From contig JAHDVP010000044.1 of the NCBI GenBank assembly GCA_023384575.1, positions 1-41,908 on the forward strand: a stretch of DNA of 41,908 nucleotides, read 5' to 3'. Below the pieces are notes generated by a model. The model made no database searches. It was not told the DNA's origin and was given only the letters and a program-made list of their open reading frames with translations. The position numbers and the translations under genes were made by a program. Position 1 is the stretch's first letter. Every line of letters begins with the position of its first letter. The stretch is from Acidobacteriota bacterium (GTDB taxonomy: Bacteria > Acidobacteriota > Vicinamibacteria > Vicinamibacterales > JAFNAJ01). Positions 20,480 through 28,719 of the stretch are shown piece after piece.

Positions 20480-21073
20480 ATGGGCCTGCGTCGCCTCCTC
20501 GGCCCCACGGACGAGCCGGTGTCGGTCGACGAGCTGCTCCGCGCCTGTCGGGTCGACGACGAGGCCCGGCTCAGCGAGATCCAGGCGCTGGGCGTGGCGG
20601 CGCGCGAGACCGTCGAGCGGCTGACGCAGCGATCGCTGTTGCGGCAAACCTGGCGGCTGACCCTGGACACGTGGCCTAGCTGGCGCGGTGCGATCGCGTT
20701 GCCGTACGGCCCGGTGCACGAGGTCCTCGCGGTCACCTGGTTCGACGTGGCCGGTGTGGGCACGACGCTCGACGCGGACGCCGTCGTGCTCGACGCGGAC
20801 GCGAAGCCGGCCCGGCTCTGGCCGGCGCCCTGGACGACCTGGCCGGTCGCGGAGACGCGGCCGCATGTCGGCGTGCGGATCGACTACGCGACCGGGGTTG
20901 AGGATCCCGCGGCCGTGCCCGCGACCCTCACCCAGGCCCTCACGCTGCTGACGGTGCACTGGTTCCGCAACCCGGAGGCGATCGTCGTGGGCACGTCGGT
21001 GATCGAGGTCCCGTACCACATCCAGCTGCTCCTGCAGCTCGAGACGGAGGATCCGGGGGTGGTCGCGCTGTGA
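20480..21073 (+). CDS. Head-tail connector, gp6-like
   Basis: A 197-aa protein. VSVDELLRACRVDDEARLSE, GVAARETVERLTQRSLLRQT and WRLTLDTWPSWRGAIALPYG, then VGVRIDYATGVEDPAAVPAT and LTLLTVHWFRNPEAIV, give the helical gp6-like (HK97 gp6 / SPP1 gp15) connector layout, including the typical Q-T-W-R.-tLd.wP strand. It forms the ring under the portal. The next gene starts inside its stop codon. Confidence 0.88.
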   Translation: MGLRRLLGPTDEPVSVDELLRACRVDDEARLSEIQALGVAARETVERLTQRSLLRQTWRLTLDTWPSWRGAIALPYGPVHEVLAVTWFDVAGVGTTLDADAVVLDADAKPARLWPAPWTTWPVAETRPHVGVRIDYATGVEDPAAVPATLTQALTLLTVHWFRNPEAIVVGTSVIEVPYHIQLLLQLETEDPGVVAL

Positions 21074-21438
21074 GACTCGCGGAGATGCCCCGGCTCGGCG
21101 ACCTGACCGAGCGCGTCGCGCTCGCGCGCTTCGTGCCCGACCCGGACGGCAAGGGCGGCCAGGTGGATACTCCGGTGCCACTCAGCCCCCCCATGGTGTG
21201 GGCGGACGTGCAGGACAGCCACGGCCCGGTCGCGCTCCGGTTGCTCGGCCCGCAGCTCCAGGCGCTCGCCTCGCATGTCGTGGTGCTGCCGTATCACCGC
21301 GAGCTCGCGGCCCTGCCCCTCGTGCAGGTGCTGCAGGTGCGGGTCACCTGGGGCAGCCGCGTGCTGCAGGTCGTCGGCCGCGGCCTCCGTCGCCGGCAGG
21401 ATGCGCTCGTGCTCGCCTGCACGGAGACGACGCCGTGA
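21070..21438 (+). CDS. Head closure protein (SPP1 gp16-like)
   Basis: A 122-aa protein. GDLTERVALARFVPDPDGKG opens the protein in the way of phage head-tail joining proteins (GxLr.rv.l...), then PPMVWADVQD, ALASHVVVLPYHREL and VTWGSRVLQVVGRGLRR (the r.v.w....y.i.gi... strand). Usual length for the family. GTG start overlaps the connector gene; its stop overlaps the next GTG. Confidence 0.8.
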   Translation: MRLAEMPRLGDLTERVALARFVPDPDGKGGQVDTPVPLSPPMVWADVQDSHGPVALRLLGPQLQALASHVVVLPYHRELAALPLVQVLQVRVTWGSRVLQVVGRGLRRRQDALVLACTETTP

Positions 21439-21854
21439 TCGCCCGCTCCGTGATGCCCGTCGCCGTGCCGGCCGCGCGGGAGCTCCTGCTCGCGGCCCCG
21501 GCACTGGTGACGCGCCTCGGCGGCCCCAAGGTCTACACGTATGTGCCGGAGGAGGCGGTCGCGCCGTGGATCGCCGTCCTGGGCGGCCAGGAACGGCCCT
21601 GGGAGCAGTTCAAGACCCGCGGGCGGCAGGGCGACCTGCTCGTGACGACCGTCTCGACCTATCGGGGCACGACCGAGGTCGATGAGATCACCGACCTCGT
21701 CATGCAGGCGCTCGACGACCAGGGGCTCACCCTCGAGGGCTTCGAGGGCGCGCGTCTCGACTGGATGGGCAACCGCGAGCCACCCCCGCCGCAGGAGTGG
21801 GGCAGTCAGTTGTGGTTCACCCGGACCGCGGTGTTCCGGGTCCTGGCGAAGTAG
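21435..21854 (+). CDS. Tail terminator-like protein
   Basis: A 139-aa protein. ARELLLAAPALVTRLGGPKV, YTYVPEEAVAPWIAVLGG, RQGDLLVTTVSTYRGTTEVD and EITDLVMQALDDQGLTLEGF, then GSQLWFTRTAVFRV, show the alternating helix and strand order of DUF3168/gpU-type tail completion proteins, which cap the tail and join it to the head. Start GTG at 21435 overlaps the previous stop. The position between head closure and tail tube agrees. Confidence 0.75.
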   Translation: MIARSVMPVAVPAARELLLAAPALVTRLGGPKVYTYVPEEAVAPWIAVLGGQERPWEQFKTRGRQGDLLVTTVSTYRGTTEVDEITDLVMQALDDQGLTLEGFEGARLDWMGNREPPPPQEWGSQLWFTRTAVFRVLAK

Positions 21855-21862
21855 AGGACACC

Positions 21863-22288
21863 ATGAGCGACTTCATCACCGGCAAGAACGCGCACCTGCG
21901 GCTCGACAACGCGGCGGGCACCCCCACCGACATCTCGAGCTACATCACGTCACTCACGCCCACGTCGAACACGGAAGAGTTCGGGGTGAAGGTCTGGAAG
22001 GCCGAACGGGTCGCCAAGGTCGCGGGCTTCAAGGAAGAGGACTGGGAGATCAAGGGGCCCTGGACGCCCGAGGCGGACACGTTCTGGCGCGGGATCGCCG
22101 GTGAGGACGAGGGCAAGGGCATCAACTACGAGTTCGGGCCGGATGGCGACGCCGCCGGGAAGACCAAGTTCACCGGCACCGCCAACGCGACGCACTACGA
22201 GATCGACGAGACGAGCGCGGAAGGCGTCGTCAACTACACCGCGCGGCTGTCGATCCTCACGAAGGTGGTCGGCACGTTCAGCGCGTGA
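21863..22288 (+). CDS. Major tail tube protein
   Basis: A 141-aa protein. SDFITGKNAHLRLDNAAGTP, SSYITSLTPTSNTEEFGVK, DWEIKGPWTPEADTFWRG and the C-terminal GVVNYTARLSILTKVVGTF follow the small siphovirus tail-tube pattern (g..a.l.ldn...t..disSYits......). It would polymerise around the tape measure. The spacing to the next gene, the tail chaperone, is 29 bp with GGAGG. Confidence 0.82.
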   Translation: MSDFITGKNAHLRLDNAAGTPTDISSYITSLTPTSNTEEFGVKVWKAERVAKVAGFKEEDWEIKGPWTPEADTFWRGIAGEDEGKGINYEFGPDGDAAGKTKFTGTANATHYEIDETSAEGVVNYTARLSILTKVVGTFSA

Positions 22289-22317
22289 TCGGCGGCCGCG
22301 CTCAACGGAGGAGGGGT

Positions 22318-22710
22318 ATGGCGACACGGTACACCGAGGTCGTGATCGATAAGCCGCGTCGGCTGCGGTACACGATCGCGACCCTGCAGGAGCTCGAGCG
22401 CGATCTCGGCTGCGGGCTCAAGAAGCTGTTCGAACGCGACCAGGAGATCACCACGCTCGTCAAGTTGATCTACTACGGCGCGAAGTGGGACGACCCCCGA
22501 CTCACGGAGACCGCCGTGACGGGGCTCCTGCAGAACTACATCGACGCCGACGGCGACGCCAGCGCCTTGTATGCCCAGGCGGTGGCGGCCGTGCTCCAGT
22601 CGGGGGTGTTCGGTCGCGAGATCGCCGCCGGGGCCCGGGAGGTCCTGGCGCCGGTGGACCCTCCGCCGCCGGCCGCGCCGGGCGCCTCGAGCGATTCGCC
22701 GACTGGGTAG
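22318..22710 (+). CDS. Tail assembly chaperone, G-type
   Basis: A 130-aa helical protein (LRYTIATLQELERDLGCGLK, TLVKLIYYGAKWDDPRLTET, NYIDADGDASALYAQAVAAV) with a Pro/Ala-rich tail. It lies exactly where lambda G-like chaperones are found, between tail tube and tape measure. The frame -1 to its last 30 codons continues into a typical T-domain, so a GT fusion by -1 frameshifting is expected. ATG at 22318 has gaggagggg upstream. Confidence 0.82.
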   Translation: MATRYTEVVIDKPRRLRYTIATLQELERDLGCGLKKLFERDQEITTLVKLIYYGAKWDDPRLTETAVTGLLQNYIDADGDASALYAQAVAAVLQSGVFGREIAAGAREVLAPVDPPPPAAPGASSDSPTG

Positions 22711-22970
22711 CCGACGCGGAGCCGCTGGCGCTCGGGGAGCTCGGGCTCCTGCCGTGGGAGTTCGACGCGTTGACGCCGGCGGAGTTCGAGCTCCGGCGGC
22801 GCGGCTACGAGCGGCACACCCGGGTGCGGCTCTATCACCACGCGGTGGCGGCGGCCTGGGCCTTGATGCCGTGGATGAAACGCCCGAAGCAGGCCCATGA
22901 GCTGCTCGGGTGGCCAAAGGACTGGTGGCAGCGGGCATGGCGGACGTCGAGTTCACGACCGCCTCGCTGA
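22672..22970 (+). CDS. Tail assembly chaperone, T-domain (reached by -1 frameshift)
   Basis: In the -1 frame relative to G, RLERFADWVADAEPLALGEL, GLLPWEFDALTPAEFELRRR and HHAVAAAWALMPWMKRPKQA form a compact helical domain; the PWEFDALTPAEFELRRRGY segment is typical of T-type (GT) chaperone C-termini. No start codon with a ribosome binding site exists for it, so it is most likely made as a GT fusion. The shift must occur before the G stop at 22710; no canonical XXXYYYZ heptamer is visible in the last 30 codons. The start coordinate given is approximate. Confidence 0.65.
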
Positions 22971-23329
22971 TGGCGGCGCTCAGCCGCGTCGGGGAGGAGA
23001 TCACGGTGGAGATCGTCCCGCTCGTGGCGCAGGCCGCCGCGACGCATGAGGCGACCGTGCGCGCACGCTATCCGGTCGGGCCCACCGGTCACCTCCAGCG
23101 GTGGATCACCCGGTATCAGCGGCATCGCCTCTCGTGGGGCGTGCGAGCGCACGCGCCGCACGTGCACCTCTTCGAACAGGGCACGGACGCACGCTACACG
23201 AGCACGTCCCGGGCGCATCGCGGCCGGATGCCCGCGGCCGGGCCCATCTTCGTCACGTCGGCCGTCGCCGCGCGAGCGGCGATGCTCCGCGCCGCGCAGT
23301 CGGTGCTCGAGCGCCACCGCGAGGTGTAA
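22937..23329 (+). CDS. HK97 gp10-like protein
   Basis: A 130-aa protein. EFTTASLMAALSRVGEEITV, TVRARYPVGPTGHLQRWITR, HAPHVHLFEQGTDARYTST and FVTSAVAARAAMLRAAQSVL are the order of motifs in gp10-type tail completion proteins, especially the yp.G......H..lfE.Gt..R....g. stretch. Its usual place is between head closure and tail terminator; here it lies between the tail chaperone and the tape measure. It overlaps the T-domain by 34 bp. Confidence 0.75.
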   Translation: MADVEFTTASLMAALSRVGEEITVEIVPLVAQAAATHEATVRARYPVGPTGHLQRWITRYQRHRLSWGVRAHAPHVHLFEQGTDARYTSTSRAHRGRMPAAGPIFVTSAVAARAAMLRAAQSVLERHREV

Positions 23330-23332
23330 CCC

Positions 23333-26300
23333 GTGGCGAACGTCTCCACCTTCACCGCGAACTTCGAGCCCTTCGACCGGGCGCTCAAAGCCGCCGAGCC
23401 TCGGCTCAATGCCTTCGAGCAGACGACCAAGCGTGTCAAGGCGTCGCTGCAGCGCATGGTCTCGGACGTCGACGGGACCAAGGTCGTCAGCCAGGCCAGG
23501 ACGATGGCGGCGGCGGTCGACCAGGTGGGCGGGGCGTCGAAGCTGACGAACGCGGAACTGGCGCGCATGCGGCCGACGGTGGAAGAAGCGGTCGCCAAAC
23601 TCAAGCGGTTGGGACAGGAGGTCCCGCCGGAGATCGCGAAGCTGAACACGGCGATCCAGCGCAGTCGCGTGGATCTGGAGAAATTGGGGAGTCTCGCTGG
23701 ATCCGCGGGAAAGGCGCTGACGGTGGGGCTGACGCTACCCATCGTGGGGGCGGGCACGGCCGCCATCAAGATGGCCACCGACTTCAACCGGTCGATGGCC
23801 AACGTGGCCAGCCTGATTCCCGGGAACACCGCGCGCGTTTTAGAGCTCAAGCGCTCCGTGCAGGACCTGGCGATCGAGACCGGGAAGAGCACCGACGATC
23901 TCTCGGCCGGCCTGTACACCGTCATTTCGGCGTTCGGTGACTCGGCCGACTCCGCGCGGGTCCTTGAGATCAACGCCAAGGCCGCGGCCGCGGGGCTCGC
24001 CACCACGACCGACGCCATCACCCTGACGAGCGCCGTCACGAAAGGCTACGGCGACACCTCCGCCGAGGCCGTCGCGCAGGTATCAGACCTCGCGTTCGCC
24101 GCCGTGCGCCTCGGGCAGACGACGTTCCCAGAATTGGCGCAGGCGATCGGCCGCGTCGTGCCGCTGTCGGCCGAGCTCACGGTCTCGCAGCAAGAGCTCT
24201 TCGGGGTGATGGCCACGGCCACGGGCGTGACCGGGCGGGCCTCTGAGGTCAGCACCCAACTGCGCGGCGTGCTGCAATCGCTGCTGGCGCCGACGGCCGA
24301 CATGGCGAAGCTGTATCAGGCGTTGGGCGTCGAGTCCGGCCGGGCCCTGCTCGAGCAGCGCGGCCTGCAAGGCGCGATCGAGGCGATCGTCGACACGGCC
24401 CGGCAGTCCGACCTCCCCCTGCAGAAGTTCATCTCGTCGATCGAGGGCCAAACGCTGGCGCTGGCGTTGGCGGGACCACAGGCCGACACCTTCACCGCGA
24501 AGCTCGCGCAGATGAGGGGCTCGGCCGGTGAGACGAATCGCGCCTTCCGGGAGCAGACGGAAGGGGTCAACGCGGCCGGGTTCCAGTGGGACCAGTTTCA
24601 ACAGCGCGTCGCGGTCGCGGCACAGCGCCTGGGGGACCGACTGGTCCCCGCGGCGACGAAGGTGCTCGAGACGTTGACCCCGATCGGGCGTAAAGCGCTG
24701 GAGCTGATCGATCGCTTCGGCGAACTTCCGGCGCCGATCCAGAAGACCGCCACCGTCGCGGTCGCCGCGTTCGCGGCCGGTGGACCCTTACTCCTCGCGC
24801 TCAGCGGCACGATCACCGCGGTCCACACGCTGAAGAACGCGATTACCGCGCTCTACTCCGTGCAGGTGCTCGGCGGACTCTCCAGCTTGGCGTCTCGCAT
24901 CCTGGCGGTGAAATCAGCGGCCCTCCTGGTCTCTGGGGCGGGTCTGGTTGCCGGGTCTGGGGCATTGCTGGCGGGCGCCATCGCCTACCGCGCCACGCCC
25001 GCGGCGCCGCCGCCGGCTGCGGCCTACGACTTCGCGCGCGAGAGCCAAGGACAGCGACCGACGAACATTGGGGGCGCGCGCGGGCTGATCGCGCTCGACC
25101 TGCAGGCGCTCCAGACGCTCGCGCGGGAGTACCAGACGGTTGGCCGAACCGCCGGCGTGGAGCTCGGGAAGGCCGAGCGCGCGACGCGCCAGCTGCTGGT
25201 GGCGACGCGCCAGGTGGTGACCGCGTGGACCGTGCCAATCGCCGCGCGCCCCGACACGATCGGCCATCTGCTCTTCGGTCGCGATCTGGGCAGCCTCAAC
25301 GCGCGCTTCGAGAAGTTGTTTGCGCAGCCGTCGGTGACCCAAGGCGACCTTGTGGGGCCCGCGGTCCGTGAGAGCGTCTGGCGGTCGCTGTTCGGGTCGC
25401 CGCAGCAGATGGGCGCCGCGCTGTCGTCCACCGTGCTGCAGGCCGTCACGGGTGGCGGGAACGTCAGCCGGGCGCTCGGCGCCGGCTTGGGCGGCCAACT
25501 CGCGTCCGGGGTTGCGCAGTCGCTGACGCGGGAAGGGGGCAAGCTCGCCGGCACCGCCCTCGGAGGAGCCCTTGGCGCCGCGCTGCCCGTGGTGGGGAGC
25601 CTCGCCGGCGCCGCAATCGGCGGCCTCGTCAACAAGTTCTTTGGCCCGTCGAAAGGGGCGATCGCCGGGAAGCAAGCCGACGCCGACATCAAGGCGCTCC
25701 AGGATCGACTGCTGCAGACGTACGGATCGATCGACAACATCCGGAAGATCGGCGGTGCCGCGGGGGCCGCGCTCGCGGACGCCTGGGGCAGCAAGAACGT
25801 GCAGGGACTCGCGCACTTCCAGCGCCTGCTCGCGAACTTCGAGGGCACGCTCGCGGCCGTCCGGACGGACATCGAGGCCCTGGCGCGGACGAGTGCGGCC
25901 GGCGAGCTCGTGAGCCCCGAGCTGCTGCAGCGCCTGCTCGGTCAGCAGGACAACGCCGACGTGCAGGCGGCGCTGGCGGCCTTCCAGGGGAGCCAGCGGG
26001 ACGCGGGCGTTGCGGGCCTGGGGGGCTTCGTGGCGGCGCGGGCCGAGCTCGGGGATCTCGCTGACACCGTCCTCCCGCTGACGGAGCGATCGGCCCTGGC
26101 CGCCGGCGCGGCGCTGGCCGCGTTCTTCGAGGAGTTCGACTCGCCGGTCGCGGCGCTCCAGGCCATGGGCCCGTCGCTCGCGAGCTGGCAGGCGCAGCTG
26201 GACGGCGCCGGCCTCTCCGGCGGCGCCGCGTTCGCGCACATCAGCGCGATGGCCTCGCTGGCCACCGACGAGATCGGCGGGCCGGTCACCAGCGCGGTGC

Positions 26301-26986
26301 TCGGCCTCGGCCAGGGCATGACGTCGCTGCACAACCTGGGGCTGCTCAATCAGGACACCTACGGTGGGCTGACGGAGCTGATGGGGACAGGCTTCTCGAG
26401 CCTCACCGACAAGGGGTTTGATGTCCACCAGATCATGACCCTCTGGCGGAAGCCGCTCCAAACCGCGTGGGAGCTGCAGCAGGACTTCGGGTTCGAAACG
26501 GACGAAACGACGCAGTCGCTCATCGACCAGGCCGAGTCCTCTGGCCTCATTGGCGATAAGTTCCGGCCGGCTGCGGATCGCATGGCGGCGGGCATTGACA
26601 AACTGGTGGCGCGGCTCGACGAGTTCTTGTCGCGCCTTACTGGCGGCGTCACTGAGGAGGCCCAGACCGCCGCCGGCGTCCTGGTCGACACGTTCACCAA
26701 CATGCGGATGCCGACCGTCCGCGTGCCGGTGATCTTCGACGTGGACGACTCTCCGGGATCAGGTGGCGCCGTGGTGCACGTGCCGGGCGCGGCGCGCGGC
26801 GGCATCGTGGCCCGGCCGACGCTGCTCGTGGCCGGCGAGGCCGGGGCCGAGGCGATCATCCCGCTCGATCAGCTCAGGTCCGTCGTCGGCGCGGGTGCTG
26901 GCGACGTGTACTTGGACAGCGAGAAGGTGGGGCGGGTGATCTGGCGCGAGGGCGCGACGCGGTTCGGGGCCGCGGGAGCCTGGTGA
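23333..26986 (+). CDS. Tape measure protein
   Basis: A 1217-aa tail length ruler. An N-terminal coiled coil (ARTMAAAVDQVGGASKLTNA and onward) leads to a TP901-type phage-tail domain: GLTLPIVGAGTAAIKMATDF, NRSMANVASLIPGNT, GKSTDDLSAGLYTVISAFGD, TTTDAITLTSAVTKGYGDTS and the FSTQLRG-like SEVSTQLRGVLQSLL. Hydrophobic stretches follow (TATVAVAAFAAGGPLLLALS; LLVSGAGLVAGSGALLAGAI). The C-terminus has ARGGIVARPTLLVAGEAGAE, the usual G.p.lv.G.aG.E ending. At about 0.15 nm per residue the tail would be roughly 180 nm. GTG start. Confidence 0.93.
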   Translation: MANVSTFTANFEPFDRALKAAEPRLNAFEQTTKRVKASLQRMVSDVDGTKVVSQARTMAAAVDQVGGASKLTNAELARMRPTVEEAVAKLKRLGQEVPPEIAKLNTAIQRSRVDLEKLGSLAGSAGKALTVGLTLPIVGAGTAAIKMATDFNRSMANVASLIPGNTARVLELKRSVQDLAIETGKSTDDLSAGLYTVISAFGDSADSARVLEINAKAAAAGLATTTDAITLTSAVTKGYGDTSAEAVAQVSDLAFAAVRLGQTTFPELAQAIGRVVPLSAELTVSQQELFGVMATATGVTGRASEVSTQLRGVLQSLLAPTADMAKLYQALGVESGRALLEQRGLQGAIEAIVDTARQSDLPLQKFISSIEGQTLALALAGPQADTFTAKLAQMRGSAGETNRAFREQTEGVNAAGFQWDQFQQRVAVAAQRLGDRLVPAATKVLETLTPIGRKALELIDRFGELPAPIQKTATVAVAAFAAGGPLLLALSGTITAVHTLKNAITALYSVQVLGGLSSLASRILAVKSAALLVSGAGLVAGSGALLAGAIAYRATPAAPPPAAAYDFARESQGQRPTNIGGARGLIALDLQALQTLAREYQTVGRTAGVELGKAERATRQLLVATRQVVTAWTVPIAARPDTIGHLLFGRDLGSLNARFEKLFAQPSVTQGDLVGPAVRESVWRSLFGSPQQMGAALSSTVLQAVTGGGNVSRALGAGLGGQLASGVAQSLTREGGKLAGTALGGALGAALPVVGSLAGAAIGGLVNKFFGPSKGAIAGKQADADIKALQDRLLQTYGSIDNIRKIGGAAGAALADAWGSKNVQGLAHFQRLLANFEGTLAAVRTDIEALARTSAAGELVSPELLQRLLGQQDNADVQAALAAFQGSQRDAGVAGLGGFVAARAELGDLADTVLPLTERSALAAGAALAAFFEEFDSPVAALQAMGPSLASWQAQLDGAGLSGGAAFAHISAMASLATDEIGGPVTSAVLGLGQGMTSLHNLGLLNQDTYGGLTELMGTGFSSLTDKGFDVHQIMTLWRKPLQTAWELQQDFGFETDETTQSLIDQAESSGLIGDKFRPAADRMAAGIDKLVARLDEFLSRLTGGVTEEAQTAAGVLVDTFTNMRMPTVRVPVIFDVDDSPGSGGAVVHVPGAARGGIVARPTLLVAGEAGAEAIIPLDQLRSVVGAGAGDVYLDSEKVGRVIWREGATRFGAAGAW

Positions 26987-28719
26987 TGGCGCGCACGCTC
27001 CTGATCGCCGGCGCTGACTGGACCGACGAGCTCGAGGCCGGCCGTCTGTCGTTCGAGGGGGCCCTTGGGGCGATCGGCCTGATGACGTTGCGGCTGATCG
27101 ACCTGACCGCGACGAAGCGGCCCGCGGTGCTCAACGAGGTCCTCTGGAGCGACGACAGCACCCCGCTGTGGCGTGGCGCCATCCAGTCGCTTGAGGAGAC
27201 GAACACCGGGTTCGACGACGGCGAGAAGGGCGGCCGTGGGTGGATCCTGAAGGCGGCTGACCTGGAGGAGATTCCCCGGCGCGAACCCGTCAACACGACC
27301 TATCCCGAGGGGCAGACGCTGAAGCAGGTCGTCACCGACCTGGCGACGTTACTGGGCGGCTACGACATCACGGTGGATACGGGCATGGCGGACGGCCCAA
27401 CCTTGCCGGCGCTCAGCTTCGCGTTCATCTCACTGGCCGAGGCCTTCGAGCAGCTCGCCGTCCTCTCCGGCTGGACGTTCACGATCGGCCCCGACCGGGT
27501 GCTGCGCGGCGCGATTCCGGGCAGCGCCGCGTTTCCGCACACCATCACCAGCGACCACGTAGACCTCGAGACCGTCCGACGGATCGACCAGCGCGGCGCC
27601 TATCAAAACCTCGTGCACCTGCTCTACGGGCCCGAGGGTGAGTGGCGCGACCAGACAGAGGTGTTCGCCGGCGACGGCAGCACGCGCAACTGGACGCTCG
27701 CCTACGTCGGCGGGGCGATGCCGGGCACGGTGACCATTCTCCTCAACGGCGATCCCGACGATCTGGTCATCAAGCCGCTCGGCGTGTACGGCGACGGGAC
27801 CGCCTGGCAGTACCGGGCGAGTGACCACACGCTGCACCAGGCGGAGACCGAGCTGGTGCTCGGCGCGACCGACCTCGTGCAGATCACGTACAGCGTGCCG
27901 TACCCGCAGCACGTCGTGGCGGCGGACTGGGACGAGGTCGCCCTCGTCGGGCGCTACGGCATGCCCGTGGAGTCCGCGCCGACGATTACCGATCGGACCA
28001 CGGCCGCGGCGTACGCGGTGGGGCTCGTGCGGCGGCGGGTCAAGGCCCGCTCGCCCCGCGCCCGCCTGACCGTGTGGTCGCTGGGCTGGGCGCGCGGCCA
28101 GACGGGCCCGATCGACATCCCGGAGCGGGGCTTGTCGGGTACCTGGCTCATTGAACGCGTCCGCACGGAGTACGTCGGCGCCGACGCGCATCCCATCCGC
28201 ACAACCCTCGAGGTGGTGAGCAGCGATGAGGCCCTCGGCGACTGGCAGACCTTCTGGGTGGCGCGCCTGGCGCCAGGGGGCGGCCGGGCGATGAGCGGCG
28301 GCGGGGTCATCAGCGGCGGCAGCGCGGGCGTGGCCAGCGGCCGCCACTACATTGACCTGGGGGGCTCGCGGCTCGTCAGCCTCGGCACGGACCTGCCGGC
28401 GCAGGTGCCGCTTTCCGAGGGGCGGGAGGTCACGCTCTATGAGGATGACTTCCCGGACGGGATCGCGCGGGTCGTGGCGGCGGTCGCGACTCGGCACGCC
28501 GCGACGAGCGTCACGCCGGTGCTCACCTACTGGACGGGATCCGCGTGGGCGACGGCGGCCGGCAGCGGCGCGCCGGGTGTGGGCAGTCCGTCGACGTCGA
28601 CCACGTTCGGATCTCCACAGACCTTCCTCGCGCGCGTGCAGCACGGGAAGCGCCATCGACTCGAGCTCCTGCGCTCGAACACGACGCACGAGGCGTACGG
28701 GATGGGGTACATCGAATGA
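26986..28719 (+). CDS. Tail hub / baseplate-like protein
   Basis: A 577-aa protein directly after the tape measure. The N-terminal half (EVLWSDDSTPLWRGAIQSLE, FDDGEKGGRGWILKAADL, LKQVVTDLATLLGGYDITVD, EAFEQLAVLSGWTFTIGPDR) is the pattern of tail hub or Tal-type proteins, in which a hub barrel is followed by a small domain with W.i.....l. Middle: Gly-rich linker (AMSGGGVISGGSAG). C-terminal domain: beta-rich. ATG at 26986 overlaps the tape-measure stop; GTG at 26983 is the alternative. Its stop overlaps the next gene. Confidence 0.75.
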   Translation: MARTLLIAGADWTDELEAGRLSFEGALGAIGLMTLRLIDLTATKRPAVLNEVLWSDDSTPLWRGAIQSLEETNTGFDDGEKGGRGWILKAADLEEIPRREPVNTTYPEGQTLKQVVTDLATLLGGYDITVDTGMADGPTLPALSFAFISLAEAFEQLAVLSGWTFTIGPDRVLRGAIPGSAAFPHTITSDHVDLETVRRIDQRGAYQNLVHLLYGPEGEWRDQTEVFAGDGSTRNWTLAYVGGAMPGTVTILLNGDPDDLVIKPLGVYGDGTAWQYRASDHTLHQAETELVLGATDLVQITYSVPYPQHVVAADWDEVALVGRYGMPVESAPTITDRTTAAAYAVGLVRRRVKARSPRARLTVWSLGWARGQTGPIDIPERGLSGTWLIERVRTEYVGADAHPIRTTLEVVSSDEALGDWQTFWVARLAPGGGRAMSGGGVISGGSAGVASGRHYIDLGGSRLVSLGTDLPAQVPLSEGREVTLYEDDFPDGIARVVAAVATRHAATSVTPVLTYWTGSAWATAAGSGAPGVGSPSTSTTFGSPQTFLARVQHGKRHRLELLRSNTTHEAYGMGYIE

